64,000 nucleotides of DNA from Streptomyces sp. V4I8 (GCF_041261225.1 NZ_JBGCCN010000002.1:310001-374000); one strand, 5' to 3'; counted from the first letter of the stretch, positions 1 through 9,154 are shown. Notes: generated by a model not told the origin, from the letters alone. Program-made: numbers and translations.

Positions 1-213
1 CGCGTGCGGCCTGAAACGCCTGGAAGTTACCGACAGACAGGAAGCTTCCAACCCGTTGTTAGACCAGACGGAATTCGGCGCTGAGGAGCGGATCAAACGG
101 GCGACCGGATCGGCACCCGGGATGCCGTGAAGGCGCATGTAAGGCGCGAATCACCCCGAAGGGTGTTGGCCGCAGGAGCGACTTAGCGTCTCAATCCATC
201 CCTAAACGCCCAC
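1..213. repeat. Right part of a 275-bp MITE-like element (second copy at 24623-24897)
   Basis: Positions 1-213 match 24685-24897 base for base as far as I can align by eye. The segment ends in AAACGCCCAC. Its complement, GTGGGCGTTT, also opens the full copy at 24623, so both are ends of one small element with no coding capacity. The left end of this copy lies before the window. It is followed at once by TTA and another related element (217-513). Confidence 0.7.
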
Positions 214-216
214 TTA

Positions 217-513
217 GAGGGCGTTTGAACTACTTATGGGCGTCAATATCCGACTTGGGCTGTGTCGGATTCATGCTGTACATCCCTAACGTTCCTACTT
301 CATGCGGCGATCGCATGAGGTGTTTTGCCCCGTTTTATTTCATGAAACGCGTTTGGTTTGAACATGGGTAGACCTATCCGCTTCATGGTCGGGCGGGCTT
401 CGCCAGTCAAGCACTAAAGCGGACATTCGGGATGACCAAGGAGGCCAACATTACTGAATCAATCGCCCATGAGGGATGGAAAAGGACATTTTAAATCTGG
501 ACAAAACGCCCTC
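217..513. mobile_element. MITE-like element, 297 bp, GAGGGCGTTT inverted ends
   Basis: The element begins GAGGGCGTTT and ends AAACGCCCTC, a perfect 10-bp terminal inverted repeat, and is flanked on both sides by TTA (214-216 and 514-516). No convincing gene lies inside. The ends resemble those of the IS5-family element at 24901-26000 (GTGGGCATTT / AAATGCCCTC, flanked by TAA), so that transposase family is the likely mobiliser. The 3-bp TNA-type target is a known habit of one IS5 subgroup. The mobilisation link is inference. Confidence 0.65.
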
Positions 514-711
514 TTAGTGCCTGTTCCTGAACCGTCCATGACAGGGGTGGGTCGTGGCGTCAGCCCGTCAGGGCTGCGGCTGATCGTGGACGCGAGCCCG
601 TCTCTCATGGGGGTGAAAAGCCGAGTAGGACGTCCCCGGCGGGGCAGTGGGTCGGTAGGCTCCTGCCGGGATTCCGCCATGGTCTCCCGGCGGGACGGTT
701 GGGGGAGCGTT

Positions 712-1059
712 GTGGCTGATCTCTCGGTCGAGACGATTGCCGTCGGCCGCTGCCTGATCGCGCGGGTCAGCGGCGAGATGGACTACGTGACTAAGCCGTG
801 GTTCCACCGGCAGTTCAAGGAACTGATCGCGCGGGGTGGCCGGTTCATCGTGCTGGACCTGTCCGGCGTCTCCTTCTGCGACTCAGCCGGGCTGAACGTG
901 CTGCTGGGCGCGTGGAAGCAGGCGAATGCGAGCGGGGCCGTGCTGGTGCTGGCGTGTGTGCCCGAGCCATTGGGACGGATCCTTGAGATGACCGGGGCCA
1001 ATCAGCTTCTGCGGGTCTATGACACCGTCGCCGAAGCGGAAGCCGTGTTCGGCGGCTGA
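712..1059 (+). CDS. STAS-domain protein, anti-sigma factor antagonist-like
   Basis: The predicted 115-residue protein is almost entirely one STAS domain of the SpoIIAA/RsbV type. The hallmark CDSAGL motif carries the usual phosphorylatable serine at about residue 58. Such proteins bind an anti-sigma kinase when unphosphorylated and so release a sigma factor. I chose GTG 712 because GGGGGAG lies about seven bases upstream and the domain starts immediately; ATG 679 is in frame and possible. No kinase or sigma gene is adjacent, so its partner is unknown. The 5' side abuts a MITE. Confidence 0.8.
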   Translation: MADLSVETIAVGRCLIARVSGEMDYVTKPWFHRQFKELIARGGRFIVLDLSGVSFCDSAGLNVLLGAWKQANASGAVLVLACVPEPLGRILEMTGANQLLRVYDTVAEAEAVFGG

Positions 1060-1495
1060 GACACAACCGCGACACCGAGCTCAACCAACTCCTGTCATCC
1101 AGCATGGCCCCCCGCCAGAACCGGATTGGGCCTGGCGGGATACAGACTGGACCAACTTGGCACGGACCAAGTGCCTACGTCGGCTCCGAGCCGGGAGCCT
1201 CCCCGTTGACAACGCCGCCTACTGGCTCGCCACGCACCTGGAGAAGTGGGCTGGTGAGAGTGATCAGACCGCTCCCGAGCGCCTCAATGTTTCGTCGAAG
1301 TACTTCGCGGAGGCCAAAGAGCAGGGCGCACGCAGTGACGAGCGGAAGGTGTCGACGCGCGCACTGACACTCACCACGCAGGACAAGGTGTCACTCGGGA
1401 GCGTCCTGGAAGAGCTCATCCGGAGGCTGCACCTCGTCGAAAGCGGCCTAGATCCCGGGGATTACCTGGACTTGACCGACTGGCCGACTTCGTAA
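1019..1495 (+). CDS. Hypothetical protein
   Basis: This open frame gives up to 158 residues and overlaps the end of the STAS gene by 41 bases if the first start is used. The first 40 residues are Pro/Arg-rich and low in information, so the true start may lie further in. The body has a plausible soluble composition, with a helical stretch around VLEELIRRLHLVESG and an acidic C-terminus ending DWPTS. I do not recognise a family. Same-strand placement between two small genes is the only context. Confidence 0.4.
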   Translation: MTPSPKRKPCSAAETQPRHRAQPTPVIQHGPPPEPDWAWRDTDWTNLARTKCLRRLRAGSLPVDNAAYWLATHLEKWAGESDQTAPERLNVSSKYFAEAKEQGARSDERKVSTRALTLTTQDKVSLGSVLEELIRRLHLVESGLDPGDYLDLTDWPTS

Positions 1496-1639
1496 GGTGC
1501 ACCGCACGATAGACGCCACGCACCACGGCGCCGTCGGTTCGGCCACACCACATGGATCTGACCTGGTGTGATCGTGCCCACTGAATGGGCTGGCGGGCGA
1601 CCGGCATCGGCGCTGGTCGGCATCTGCCAGGATGGGGGC

Positions 1640-1906
1640 ATGGTGGGAGAGACGAAGACGCACGACGAGCGGCTCCGAGATCTGGAGGCGGAAGCGTTCC
1701 GTACGGGGCGCACCCTGGCCGAGCACGGTGAGCAGCTCGGGGAGATCCGGGAACAGCAGGCCACGGCGTTCGGGAACATCGACTCACTCGCCAATGCCAT
1801 CGGCGCACCGGGAGAGCGCACGATCACGCAGCGGTTGGATGGCATCGAGCGGGTTCTGTTCGCCTTGGCCAGGGCCCAGGGGATCGACCCCGACGCTCTG
1901 GCCTGA
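1640..1906 (+). CDS. Small helical/coiled-coil hypothetical protein
   Basis: ATG 1640 follows a G-rich ribosome-site-like stretch and gives 88 residues. The protein is charged, with heptad-like spacing (RLRDLEAEAF, LGEIREQQ, LDGIERVLFALARAQG), which suggests a coiled coil or small helical bundle. It is followed by a strong inverted repeat that probably terminates the transcript. A longer in-frame start at 1568 exists but encodes a poorly structured leader. No family is recognised. Confidence 0.5.
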   Translation: MVGETKTHDERLRDLEAEAFRTGRTLAEHGEQLGEIREQQATAFGNIDSLANAIGAPGERTITQRLDGIERVLFALARAQGIDPDALA

Positions 1907-1950
1907 GTCAGACCTTTCTTCTCCGTCGCGCGTCCCGGCTCCGCTTGAAC

Positions 1951-1991
1951 GGCTGTGGTCCCCCATACGCAAGGTGTTGGGGACCACAGCC
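1951..1991 (+). terminator. Strong inverted repeat downstream of the coiled-coil gene
   Basis: GGCTGTGGTCCCC (1951-1963) pairs perfectly with GGGGACCACAGCC (1979-1991) across a 15-base loop. It starts 45 bases after the stop codon at 1906. There is no U-tract, which is common for actinomycete terminators. Confidence 0.65.
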
Positions 1992-2109
1992 GTGTGCGGG
2001 TCGGTCAGACGGTCGCGCTGGGCGGCGAGGGGCGTGACTGGACCAGTTTGTCCATCTAGCCTCCAGTGACACGCCGCCCTGTGGGTCAGCTACCAGTCGG
2101 AAGGCAGGC

Positions 2110-2290
2110 TCAGCCCGGCGGCAGAGGAGATCGGCTTGGGGGCAAGCCCATCCGGAACCGCACCCCGAACATCACGAAGGTGATCGTGCTGCCGGTGAAC
2201 TGTGCACCGCCGAAGGCGACCTTGCCGCCGGTGAACTCGGCTTCCTCGAAGGTGACTGTGCCGTCCGTGGTGTCCGTCGTGGTGCCTTGG
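2110..2290 (-). pseudogene. Remnant of a pentapeptide-repeat protein
   Basis: On the minus strand, about 2180-2264 encodes FEEAEFTGGKVAFGGAQFTG and flanking residues, with the F/A spacing of pentapeptide-repeat proteins. Only about six repeats remain. The same frame upstream is unstructured Arg/Pro/His-rich sequence with no credible start, and a short unrelated tail follows. Full-length family members have far more repeats, so this looks like a gene fragment. A very small live gene starting near 2290 cannot be excluded. Confidence 0.4.
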
Positions 2291-2673
2291 TGAGTGTGTC
2301 TGAGCTGTTCGGGGGCGTGGTGTGCGGTGTTGGCGCGCCGCGGCCGGTCGGCAGGCGGATATAGCGCAGGTGTGATTATCCGGGCGGGCGGGGCGGCGGG
2401 CGTGGTTCTCCGGCGGGTCCAGCGCAGCCCGCAGGTGTGCAGCCTGTGGGTCCGCCCGCCCGGCTGGACTGTTCTCCCAGCGGTGCAGCCGGGCGATGTC
2501 CGTGCGCGGCCTGCGCAGACGTTCACGGTGATCCCCAGCCGCACGATCGGGCTGCCAGGCCGCCCCGGGGAAGCGTGACCGGGGCAGGCGGTTCGGCTTC
2601 CGGGTGCGGTCGGCAGAGATGGCTGCGACCGTAGCTGGGTGGGTCCGAATGGGTGAGGACGGAGGTGGCCGTC

Positions 2674-2898
2674 GTGCTGAGGGCGGATCCTTCGCTCCTG
2701 AGGGAGCTGGTCGAGCGCTGTGACACGTTGAGGCGGCGCTTGGCGTCGGGTGACAGTGCGCAGATCAGGCGCCAGCTCGAGGACGTGACGTACACGCTGT
2801 GCGTGGTCACGGGCACTCGCCAGTTGGACACGGCGCTGTTTGTGGCCCGCCGGCAGTTGGCCGATGCGATGACACGCGAGCAGCCGCTCCGACGCTGA
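2674..2898 (+). CDS. DUF5133-type small protein
   Basis: The 74-residue protein contains VTYTLCVVTGT, which I recognise from the Streptomyces DUF5133 family of short, uncharacterised proteins often found near regulators and stress genes. GTG 2674 is preferred because GGAGG ends about eight bases upstream and the protein then begins VLRADP, in keeping with the family. GTG 2653 is in frame but leaves the Shine-Dalgarno inside the gene. No function is known. Confidence 0.65.
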   Translation: MLRADPSLLRELVERCDTLRRRLASGDSAQIRRQLEDVTYTLCVVTGTRQLDTALFVARRQLADAMTREQPLRR

Positions 2899-3135
2899 GT
2901 GGCTGTCTCTAACGCCCGCCGGACTCATCTGCCAGGACACCGTCCACGATCCAAGCCTCTTGGCCATCGCCCGGCCTGCAAAGCTCCATGACCCCCACCA
3001 CAGCTCCTACCCGGCGTCGGCACGGGCGGTAATTCTCCTGACTGCTTCAAAGGCAAGTGAAGTGGAGGTCTCCTGAGTTCTCTGAGGTAGAGTGGTGATC
3101 GCTTGCCTCGTGTTGCTGTTCAGAGGAGTCCCGCG

Positions 3136-3558
3136 TTGCCGACCGTGAGCCTGCACTTCGACTCGTCCTTGGTGGCCCGTCTGGCAGCCGCCGGGCCGGA
3201 TGAAACGGTCCATATCACCCTGTCGATCGATGTCGCACCCGACAACGCGCACGACGGCGGTGTCTGTGGTGAGGGGCGTTCCATCGCCCCGCAGGGTCCG
3301 CTGGCTGAGCTGATGCTGAAGGGGCTGTTGAAGGCGGGGGACACCCTGTCGTTCCAGCAGCCGCGGGCGGGCCGGGAGGCGGTGGCGACGGTGACCGCCG
3401 ACGGACGGCTGATCGTCGAGGGGAAGGCGGTGCCGTTTACCTCGCCGTCGAAGGCGGCTTCGGCTGTGACCGGCACGGCGTCGAACGGGTGGGCGCTGTG
3501 GCGGACTGCTGCCGGCCAGACCCTCGATGCGCTGCGCACGCAGCTGCACCAGCTCTGA
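3136..3558 (+). CDS. RAMA-domain protein
   Basis: The predicted 140-residue protein ends in a domain resembling RAMA (restriction enzyme and adenine methylase associated). The visible signature is GLLKAGDTLSF, then TVTADGRL, a SPSKAA segment and NGWALWRT. The first ~50 residues (VSLHFDSSLVARL, VHITLSIDV) look like a separate small beta-rich part. RAMA domains are linked to modified-DNA recognition and restriction systems. TTG 3136 is chosen because AGAGGAG lies seven bases upstream. It ends 74 bases before the tandem zeta-toxin gene on the same strand, so the two may be co-transcribed. Confidence 0.65.
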   Translation: MPTVSLHFDSSLVARLAAAGPDETVHITLSIDVAPDNAHDGGVCGEGRSIAPQGPLAELMLKGLLKAGDTLSFQQPRAGREAVATVTADGRLIVEGKAVPFTSPSKAASAVTGTASNGWALWRTAAGQTLDALRTQLHQL

Positions 3559-3632
3559 CCAACCGGCCCGGCTCGAGTCGGGTTCCCTCGCTCACTTTGA
3601 TGTCCCGCAGCAGCCCGTTCGTGGAGGAGTAC

Positions 3633-5495
3633 GTGAGTTCGGCGAGTCGGTCCCGGACCGTGAAACCCCCGGCCCAGCCGCTGGAGACAGGTCTGGCCGC
3701 GTCTGCTACCGCCGTTTCGGTCGGGGACTGGTCCGAGGAGGTCTTGGCGGACGCCGTGCTGCCCAGCGCTTTGTGCGGGGTGGTATCTCAACGGCGCCCG
3801 GTCGTGGTGTTTGTCGCCGGGCAGCCGGGCAGCGGCAAGACGCTGGTCGTCGACCTGGTGCACCGTGCGCTCGAACGGCGTGGCGGCGCGGTTCGGGTAG
3901 ACCGCGACGCCTACAAGAACGTCCACCCCTGCTACACCGCCTTCCTCGCCGAGGACGTGCGCACCGCCGGGGTGCGGGTGCGGCCGGAGACATACCGCTG
4001 GCAGGCCGAGGTGGAGGCCCGGGTGCGGGCCGACCGATACGACGCAGTGGTGGAGGCGCCCTTGCCCGACGCGCAGGGGTTTCTGAACGAGGTGGCCGCG
4101 TATCGGCAGGCGAGCTACCTCGTGGAGATCGTGGCCTTGGCCGTACCCGAGGCCGTCAGCCAGCTCGGCGTTTTGGACCGGTACCTGCGTCTCGCCGAGG
4201 AGGGCAAGGCCCGGTACGTCTCCTGGGACAACCACGACGCGTGCGCGGCCGCGCTGGTCGACACCCTCCGCATAGTGGAGGCCGCACACCTGTTGGACCG
4301 GGTCTTCGTCGTGAGGCGCGCCGCCGAGGCGCTGGAAGTCGTGTACAGCAACGAACTCGGCCCGGACGGGAACTGGCGCCGCCCGGAGGGCGCGGCAGAG
4401 GCGGTGCTCGCTGAGCGCAGGCGCCCGTGGGACGCGAGAGAAACGGGACTGTTCCGCCGTCAGCTCGCCGACGCCGACCGACGCGTGTACGACCAGAAGC
4501 TGCCGGAAGACTGGGCTCTGGCCGTGCGCCGCGACGCCGAGCGCGCGGCCGCCCTGGCCGACCCGGTCCGACGGATCGCCCAGCCTCGCCGGGAAGCGCC
4601 GGGGATCGACTACCACCGGCTCTCCGCAGAGGAACACAAGTGGGTTTTCGATGAGCTGATCGTGCCGTCCCTGCTGGGGCGGATCACCCCGCAGGAGAAG
4701 CCGGTCGCCGTGTACGTGGTGGGCCAGCCCGGCGCGGGCAAGACACGGGCCGCCCAGATGGTCCGCCGTACCCTGCGCAGCGCGGCCCACATCACGGGCG
4801 ACGACTTCAAGTTCTCCCACCCGGACTACCTGCAACTGCTGCGCGAGGAACCGCGTACGGCCTCGGCGCGGATCCGCGCCGACTACCGGGCCTGGCAGGC
4901 GCAGGCCGAGGCGTACGTGCGCGAGCGGCGTGGGGACGTGGTCATCGAGGTCACCCCGGGCAGCGCCGCCGGGTTCGTCGCCGGCGCGTCCCTGTACCGG
5001 CAGGCCGGTTACCGGGTGGAGCTGGTGGTCCTGGCGGTGCGCGCGGCAGATTCGCGGCAGGGCACGGCCGCCCGCTACGCCAAGGTGAGCAGGCGGGGCG
5101 TGCCTGCCCGGTTCACCACCGCTGCCGGGCACGACGCCCACTTCGCGGTCCTGCCGGAGGTGGTGGCGATGGCGGAGCAGCTGTCGGTCGTCGATGAGGT
5201 CCTGGTGATGCGGCGCGATGCCCACCCGCTGTATCGCAACACACAGGACGGGCAGGGGCATTGGGTGCGGCCTCCAGCAGCCGACCTGGCTCTGATCGCG
5301 GAGCAGGCCCGCCCCTACACCCGGGAGGAGGCCGCGAGGTTCTGGGCCACGCAGCGCCAGCTGCTCGCAGCGATGCCGCAGTACCGCGACGACCTCATCG
5401 CGATCGGTGCGCTGGCATGCCCACTGATGCCCGCCCAGCAGCCGCGCCACCTCCCGACGTACGCCCCCGCGGCCGCGCTGCCCGTGCCCGCCTAG
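3633..5495 (+). CDS. Tandem zeta-toxin-like kinase (two P-loop domains)
   Basis: The protein of about 620 residues carries two zeta-toxin domains in tandem. The first has the Walker A GQPGSGKT at about residues 63-70, then RVDRDAYKNVHP and WQAEVEARV. The second has GQPGAGKT at about 364-371, then HITGDDFKFSHPDY and WQAQAEAYV. Zeta toxins phosphorylate UDP-N-acetylglucosamine or related substrates; each usually has a single domain. Both domains keep the P-loop and the acidic pair after the first strand, so both could be active. GTG 3633 follows GGAGGAG closely; ATG 3600 is an alternative. No classical epsilon antitoxin precedes it; the RAMA gene upstream and the small convergent gene downstream are the only nearby candidates. 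Confidence 0.8.
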   Translation: MSSASRSRTVKPPAQPLETGLAASATAVSVGDWSEEVLADAVLPSALCGVVSQRRPVVVFVAGQPGSGKTLVVDLVHRALERRGGAVRVDRDAYKNVHPCYTAFLAEDVRTAGVRVRPETYRWQAEVEARVRADRYDAVVEAPLPDAQGFLNEVAAYRQASYLVEIVALAVPEAVSQLGVLDRYLRLAEEGKARYVSWDNHDACAAALVDTLRIVEAAHLLDRVFVVRRAAEALEVVYSNELGPDGNWRRPEGAAEAVLAERRRPWDARETGLFRRQLADADRRVYDQKLPEDWALAVRRDAERAAALADPVRRIAQPRREAPGIDYHRLSAEEHKWVFDELIVPSLLGRITPQEKPVAVYVVGQPGAGKTRAAQMVRRTLRSAAHITGDDFKFSHPDYLQLLREEPRTASARIRADYRAWQAQAEAYVRERRGDVVIEVTPGSAAGFVAGASLYRQAGYRVELVVLAVRAADSRQGTAARYAKVSRRGVPARFTTAAGHDAHFAVLPEVVAMAEQLSVVDEVLVMRRDAHPLYRNTQDGQGHWVRPPAADLALIAEQARPYTREEAARFWATQRQLLAAMPQYRDDLIAIGALACPLMPAQQPRHLPTYAPAAALPVPA

Positions 5496-5525
5496 GCCCG
5501 CGTACGGCACGCAGATCCGCTGCGG

Positions 5526-5858
5526 CTACTCCTCAGCGGGCGGCTCGGAGGCTTCCAGCTCTGCGAGAAGTTCGGTGTAGAAGTCGGCGATACGCGTGAT
5601 CTCCTCAGGCCCGGCGTCCTGGATCCGGGCCTGGTCCTCCACGCACTTCTGCCGCTGCGCCGTCAGCTCCTCCAAACGCCGCTGGTCACCGGAACGCCGT
5701 GCGAGCAGCAGCTGCCGGTTGTACCAGGCGATGACGGCGCCCACGACCTGGTGCGCCTCCTCAATCCCGACCGTGTTCTCACCACCCGGGCCCGGGGCCG
5801 GCCCCGACGGGGATTGCGGATCAGAGGACGACGGTGAGGGCGATGCGGACTCGTTCAT
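5526..5858 (-). CDS. Small acidic helical protein, possible antitoxin candidate
   Basis: The 110-residue protein has a Ser/Pro/Gly-rich N-terminus (about residues 1-30) and then a helical, acidic region, including VIAWYNRQLLLARRSGDQ and ADFYTELLAELEASEP. ATG at 5858 has GGAGG about eight bases upstream and is clearly better than the earlier in-frame ATG. It converges on the double zeta-toxin gene with only 30 bases between the stops. Acidic helical partners are typical of zeta systems, so an antitoxin-like role is conceivable, but I see no epsilon-family motif. Function unknown. Confidence 0.6.
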   Translation of the reverse strand: MNESASPSPSSSDPQSPSGPAPGPGGENTVGIEEAHQVVGAVIAWYNRQLLLARRSGDQRRLEELTAQRQKCVEDQARIQDAGPEEITRIADFYTELLAELEASEPPAEE

Positions 5859-5992
5859 AGGAGACCACCTCCGGGGTGTCGGAAACAGCGAAAAGATCAT
5901 TTTCGGTGTTGGGCTGGACCTGGCCTGTGGCCGGTCACCGTACGCGGCATAGATTGGGTCTCAGGTGATCACTTCTGGGGGGACCTCGTCAC

Positions 5993-6837
5993 ATGGCCGA
6001 CCTTCGTGCGCTGTTCACTTCCAATGACCCTGTGGGCAGCAGCGAGGCGTTCACCAATCGCCAGAGCCAGTGGCATCTGGTCGCCACCGCTATCGAGGAG
6101 CACCTGCGGCACATCGCCGCCCCCGGATTCGACGTCGAGGACCTGGAGGCACCGCGCAACAACCTGATCGTGTTCCACGGGGTGGGCGGCGTGGGGAAGT
6201 CGACTCTGCTGCGCAAGATCGAGGCTTCGCTCACCGATGCCGAGCAGCGTCCCGTCCAGTGGGGCGAGCCCGCCTGGGCAGGTGAGCGGATCTTGCCGGT
6301 CCGTATCGACCTGGCCCGCTCGGCATCGAACGGGCCGGACTTTGAACGCGTCTTGCTCACGATCCGCCTCGCCCTCGCAGCTCACGTCGGCCGCCCCCTG
6401 CCCAGCTTCGACCTGGCGCTGCGCCGCTACTGGGAGGCGCAGCACCCCGGCGAGCCGCTGGAGGAATACGTTCGGCGCACCGGCCTTGCGGGAAGGTTCG
6501 GGCAGATGCTGCCGCAGCAGGTTCAGGGTGCAGTGAGTGAGGCCGTCGGCGCCCTGCAACTGCCCGGCCTGGTCGGCTCGGCGGCCGGGCAGGTCGTGTC
6601 TGCGCTCGTCACGGCACTGCGCGAGCGGCGAGAGCGGGCGCGGGCTCTGGCAGGCTGCGCGCGGACTGCCGATCTGCTGGAGATCGAGCCCGACTTGGAG
6701 GCGCTCTCCTACTATCCGCACCTGCTGGCGTGGGAGATCAGCCGCCTGCCTGCGAAGCATTCGGTGGTGCCGGTCATCCTGCTGGACACCTTCGAGGACA
6801 CTGGCGACCGCCACCGCGACACCGAGCGGCTGCTGCA
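5993..6837 (+). pseudogene. STAND-type ATPase, N-terminal part (split by IS21)
   Basis: This is the 5' portion of a P-loop ATPase. GVGGVGKST (Walker A) lies about residues 64-72, and VVPVILLDTFEDT near the break looks like Walker B. The reading frame runs into the IS21 element at 6838. Removing the element and one CTGCA target copy joins it in frame to 9160-10996, giving an 893-codon frame. Walker A plus a long helical repeat region is the layout of STAND proteins, which act as signal-responsive switches. A TAG codon at 9170 further breaks the joined frame. Confidence 0.75.
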
Positions 6838-6942
6838 TCTCGACGACGGCCGAACGCTGACCCTCTGACGGCGTATCAAAACTGACCCTCTTGGTGATCT
6901 TCGTCTGACTCTGGCCTTGTTGATCAAGGTCAGGAGGAAGAG

Positions 6943-8199
6943 GTGATCCTTGTGGAGGACTGGGCAGAGATCCGTCGGTTGCACCGGGCCGAGCAGATGC
7001 CGATCAGGGCGATCGCCCGCCATCTGGGCATTTCGAAGAACACGGTGAAGCGGGCGCTGGCGCACGACCGGCCGCCGAAGTACGAGAGGCCGGCCAAGGG
7101 CTCGGTGGTGGACGCGGTCGAGGTGCAGATCCGCGAGCTGCTGCGGGAGACGCCGACGATGCCCGCGACGGTGATCGCCGAGCGGATCGGCTGGGACCGC
7201 GGGATGACCGTGCTCAAGGAGCGGGTCCGCGACCTGCGTCCCGCCTATATCCCGGTGGACCCGGTGTCGCGGACGACGTATCGGCCGGGTGAGCTGGCCC
7301 AGTGCGACCTGTGGTTCCCCGACGCGGAGATCCCGCTCGGCTACGGGCAGACCGGGCAGCCGCCGGTGCTGGTGATGGTGTCCGGCTACTCGCGGATGAT
7401 CGCCGCGAGGATGCTGCCCTCGCGGCGGACCGGGGACCTGATCGACGGGCACTGGCGGCTGCTGTCCGCCTGGGGCGCCGTCCCGAAGATGCTGGTCTGG
7501 GACAACGAGTCCGGGATCGGCCGCGGGAAGGTGACCGGCGAGTTCGCCGCGTTCGCGGGCCTGCTCTCCACCAGGATCTACCTCTGCCGCCCCCGCGATC
7601 CAGAAACGAAAGGGCTGGTGGAGCGGGCCAATGGTTACCTGGAGACCAGCTTCCTGCCGGGCCGTCACTTCTCCGGCCCCAACGACTTCAACGCCCAGCT
7701 GGGCGAGTGGCTGAAGGTCGCCAACCGGCGCCGGCACCGCGCTCTGCAGGCCCGTCCGAGCGAGCGGTGGGAGGCGGACAAGTCCGGGATGATCGCGCTG
7801 CCGCCGGTCGACCCGCCGTCCTGGTGGCGTTTCTCCATCCGGCTCGGCCGCGACCACTACGTCCGCATCGACACCAACGACTACTCCGTCGACCCCGCCG
7901 CGATCGGGAGGACGGTGACGGTGCTCTGTGACAACGATGAGGTCATCGTCCTGGCCACCGGCGGGGAGATCGTCGCCCAGCACCCCAGGTGCTGGGCGAA
8001 GCACCAGACCCTCACCGACCCCCAACACGCCGCCACCGGCACCCGGATGCGTCAGGGAGTGCACCGTCAGCAGGCAGCCCGCCAGAGCCGGCTGGCTGCT
8101 TCGTCCGGCCCGATGGTCGAGGTCGAACAGCGCGAACTGGACACCTATGACCGACTGTTCACCGTCATCGACGGCGGCGGCGACAAGGAGGCGAGCTGA
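6943..8199 (+). CDS. istA: IS21-family transposase IstA
   Basis: The 418-residue protein has an N-terminal helix-turn-helix (AIARHLGISKNTVKRAL, about residues 23-39), then an rve/DDE catalytic core. Acidic positions are visible in AQCDLWFPD, VWDNESG and KGLVERANGYLE. GTG 6943 sits just after AGGAGGAAGAG. The C-terminal part (DHYVRIDTNDYSVDP) is typical of the family. Its stop is directly followed by the istB start. The gene appears intact and the element could still be active. Confidence 0.92.
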   Translation: MILVEDWAEIRRLHRAEQMPIRAIARHLGISKNTVKRALAHDRPPKYERPAKGSVVDAVEVQIRELLRETPTMPATVIAERIGWDRGMTVLKERVRDLRPAYIPVDPVSRTTYRPGELAQCDLWFPDAEIPLGYGQTGQPPVLVMVSGYSRMIAARMLPSRRTGDLIDGHWRLLSAWGAVPKMLVWDNESGIGRGKVTGEFAAFAGLLSTRIYLCRPRDPETKGLVERANGYLETSFLPGRHFSGPNDFNAQLGEWLKVANRRRHRALQARPSERWEADKSGMIALPPVDPPSWWRFSIRLGRDHYVRIDTNDYSVDPAAIGRTVTVLCDNDEVIVLATGGEIVAQHPRCWAKHQTLTDPQHAATGTRMRQGVHRQQAARQSRLAASSGPMVEVEQRELDTYDRLFTVIDGGGDKEAS

Positions 8200-9081
8200 A
8201 TGCCCCGCCCCGCGACAGCCTCCGGCGACGACGAAGGCGAGGAAGAGCCCGGCGCCGTCGAGAAGACCACCACCGCCAGGACGGCAGCGGCGGCATCCTC
8301 CCGTCGGACGGGCCGGCAGACCTTGACTGACCTGGCTTTCCTCGCCCGCGCGATGAAGGCCCCGGCCCTGCTGGACGCCGCCGAACGGCTGGCCGAACGC
8401 GCCCGCAAGGAGTCCTGGACGCACGCCGAATACCTCGTCGCCGTGCTCCAGCGCGAGGTGAGCGCCCGCGAATCGCACGGCGGCGAGGCCCGCGTCCGCG
8501 CGGCGAGGTTCCCCGCCGTCAAAACGGTCGAGGAACTCGACGTCACCCATCTGCGCGGGATAACGCGCCAACAGCTCGCGCATCTGGGTACGTTGGACTT
8601 CATCGCCGGGAAGGAGAACGCCGTTTTCCTGGGTCCGCCCGGGACCGGAAAGACACACCTGGCGATCGGGCTCGCGGTCAGAGCCTGCCAGGCCGGACAC
8701 CGCGTCGCCTTCGCGACCGCCTCCGAGTGGGTCGACCGGCTCGCCGCCGCCCACGCAGCCGGCCGTCTGGCCGACGAGCTCACCAGACTGGGCCGCTACC
8801 CGCTGATCGTGGTGGACGAGGTCGGCTACATCCCCTTCGAGGCCGAAGCCGCGAACCTGTTCTTCCAGCTCATCTCGAACAGATACGAACGCGCGTCCGT
8901 GATCGTCACCAGCAACAAGCCCTTCGGACGCTGGGGAGAGGTCTTCGGCGACGAGACCGTGGCCGCCGCCATGATCGACCGCCTCGTCCACCACGCCGAG
9001 GTCCACTCGTTCAAGGGCGATTCGTATCGCATGCGCGGCCGCGAACTCGGACGCATCCCCACCGACAACCAAGACGACTGA
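8200..9081 (+). CDS. istB: IS21-family helper ATPase IstB
   Basis: The 293-residue AAA+ ATPase assists IstA in target selection and strand transfer. Walker A is GPPGTGKTH and Walker B is LIVVDEVGYIPF; the sensor region VIVTSNKPFGRWGEVF follows. The N-terminus has a roughly 30-residue acidic/Ala-rich extension before the conserved LTDLAFLARAMKAPAL start, so some of it may be dispensable. ATG directly abuts the istA stop. Confidence 0.92.
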   Translation: MPRPATASGDDEGEEEPGAVEKTTTARTAAAASSRRTGRQTLTDLAFLARAMKAPALLDAAERLAERARKESWTHAEYLVAVLQREVSARESHGGEARVRAARFPAVKTVEELDVTHLRGITRQQLAHLGTLDFIAGKENAVFLGPPGTGKTHLAIGLAVRACQAGHRVAFATASEWVDRLAAAHAAGRLADELTRLGRYPLIVVDEVGYIPFEAEAANLFFQLISNRYERASVIVTSNKPFGRWGEVFGDETVAAAMIDRLVHHAEVHSFKGDSYRMRGRELGRIPTDNQDD

Positions 9082-9154
9082 ACACACGCAACAGAAGACA
9101 CCTGGGTCACTATTCACCCGCCCAAACTGGGTCACGGTTCACCCGCCGCCGACA

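Larger units (their letters stand above)
6838..9154 (+). mobile_element. IS21-family insertion sequence (2317 bp)
   Basis: The element carries adjacent istA and istB genes and is flanked by CTGCA on both sides (6833-6837 and 9155-9159). Repeated TGACCCT near the left end (about 6859 and 6884) and GGGTCAC near the right end (about 9104 and 9130) are the usual multiple terminal transposase sites of IS21 elements. Excision in silico restores the interrupted ATPase frame. Confidence 0.85.

Noticed and set aside
3120..5510. 796-codon minus-strand open frame
   Set aside because: It is the antisense shadow of the double zeta toxin and RAMA genes. It is Gly/Arg/His/Val-rich, with no motif.
6712..9135. 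807-codon minus-strand open frame
   Set aside because: It is antisense to istA and istB, whose motifs are clear; the reverse translation shows no domain.
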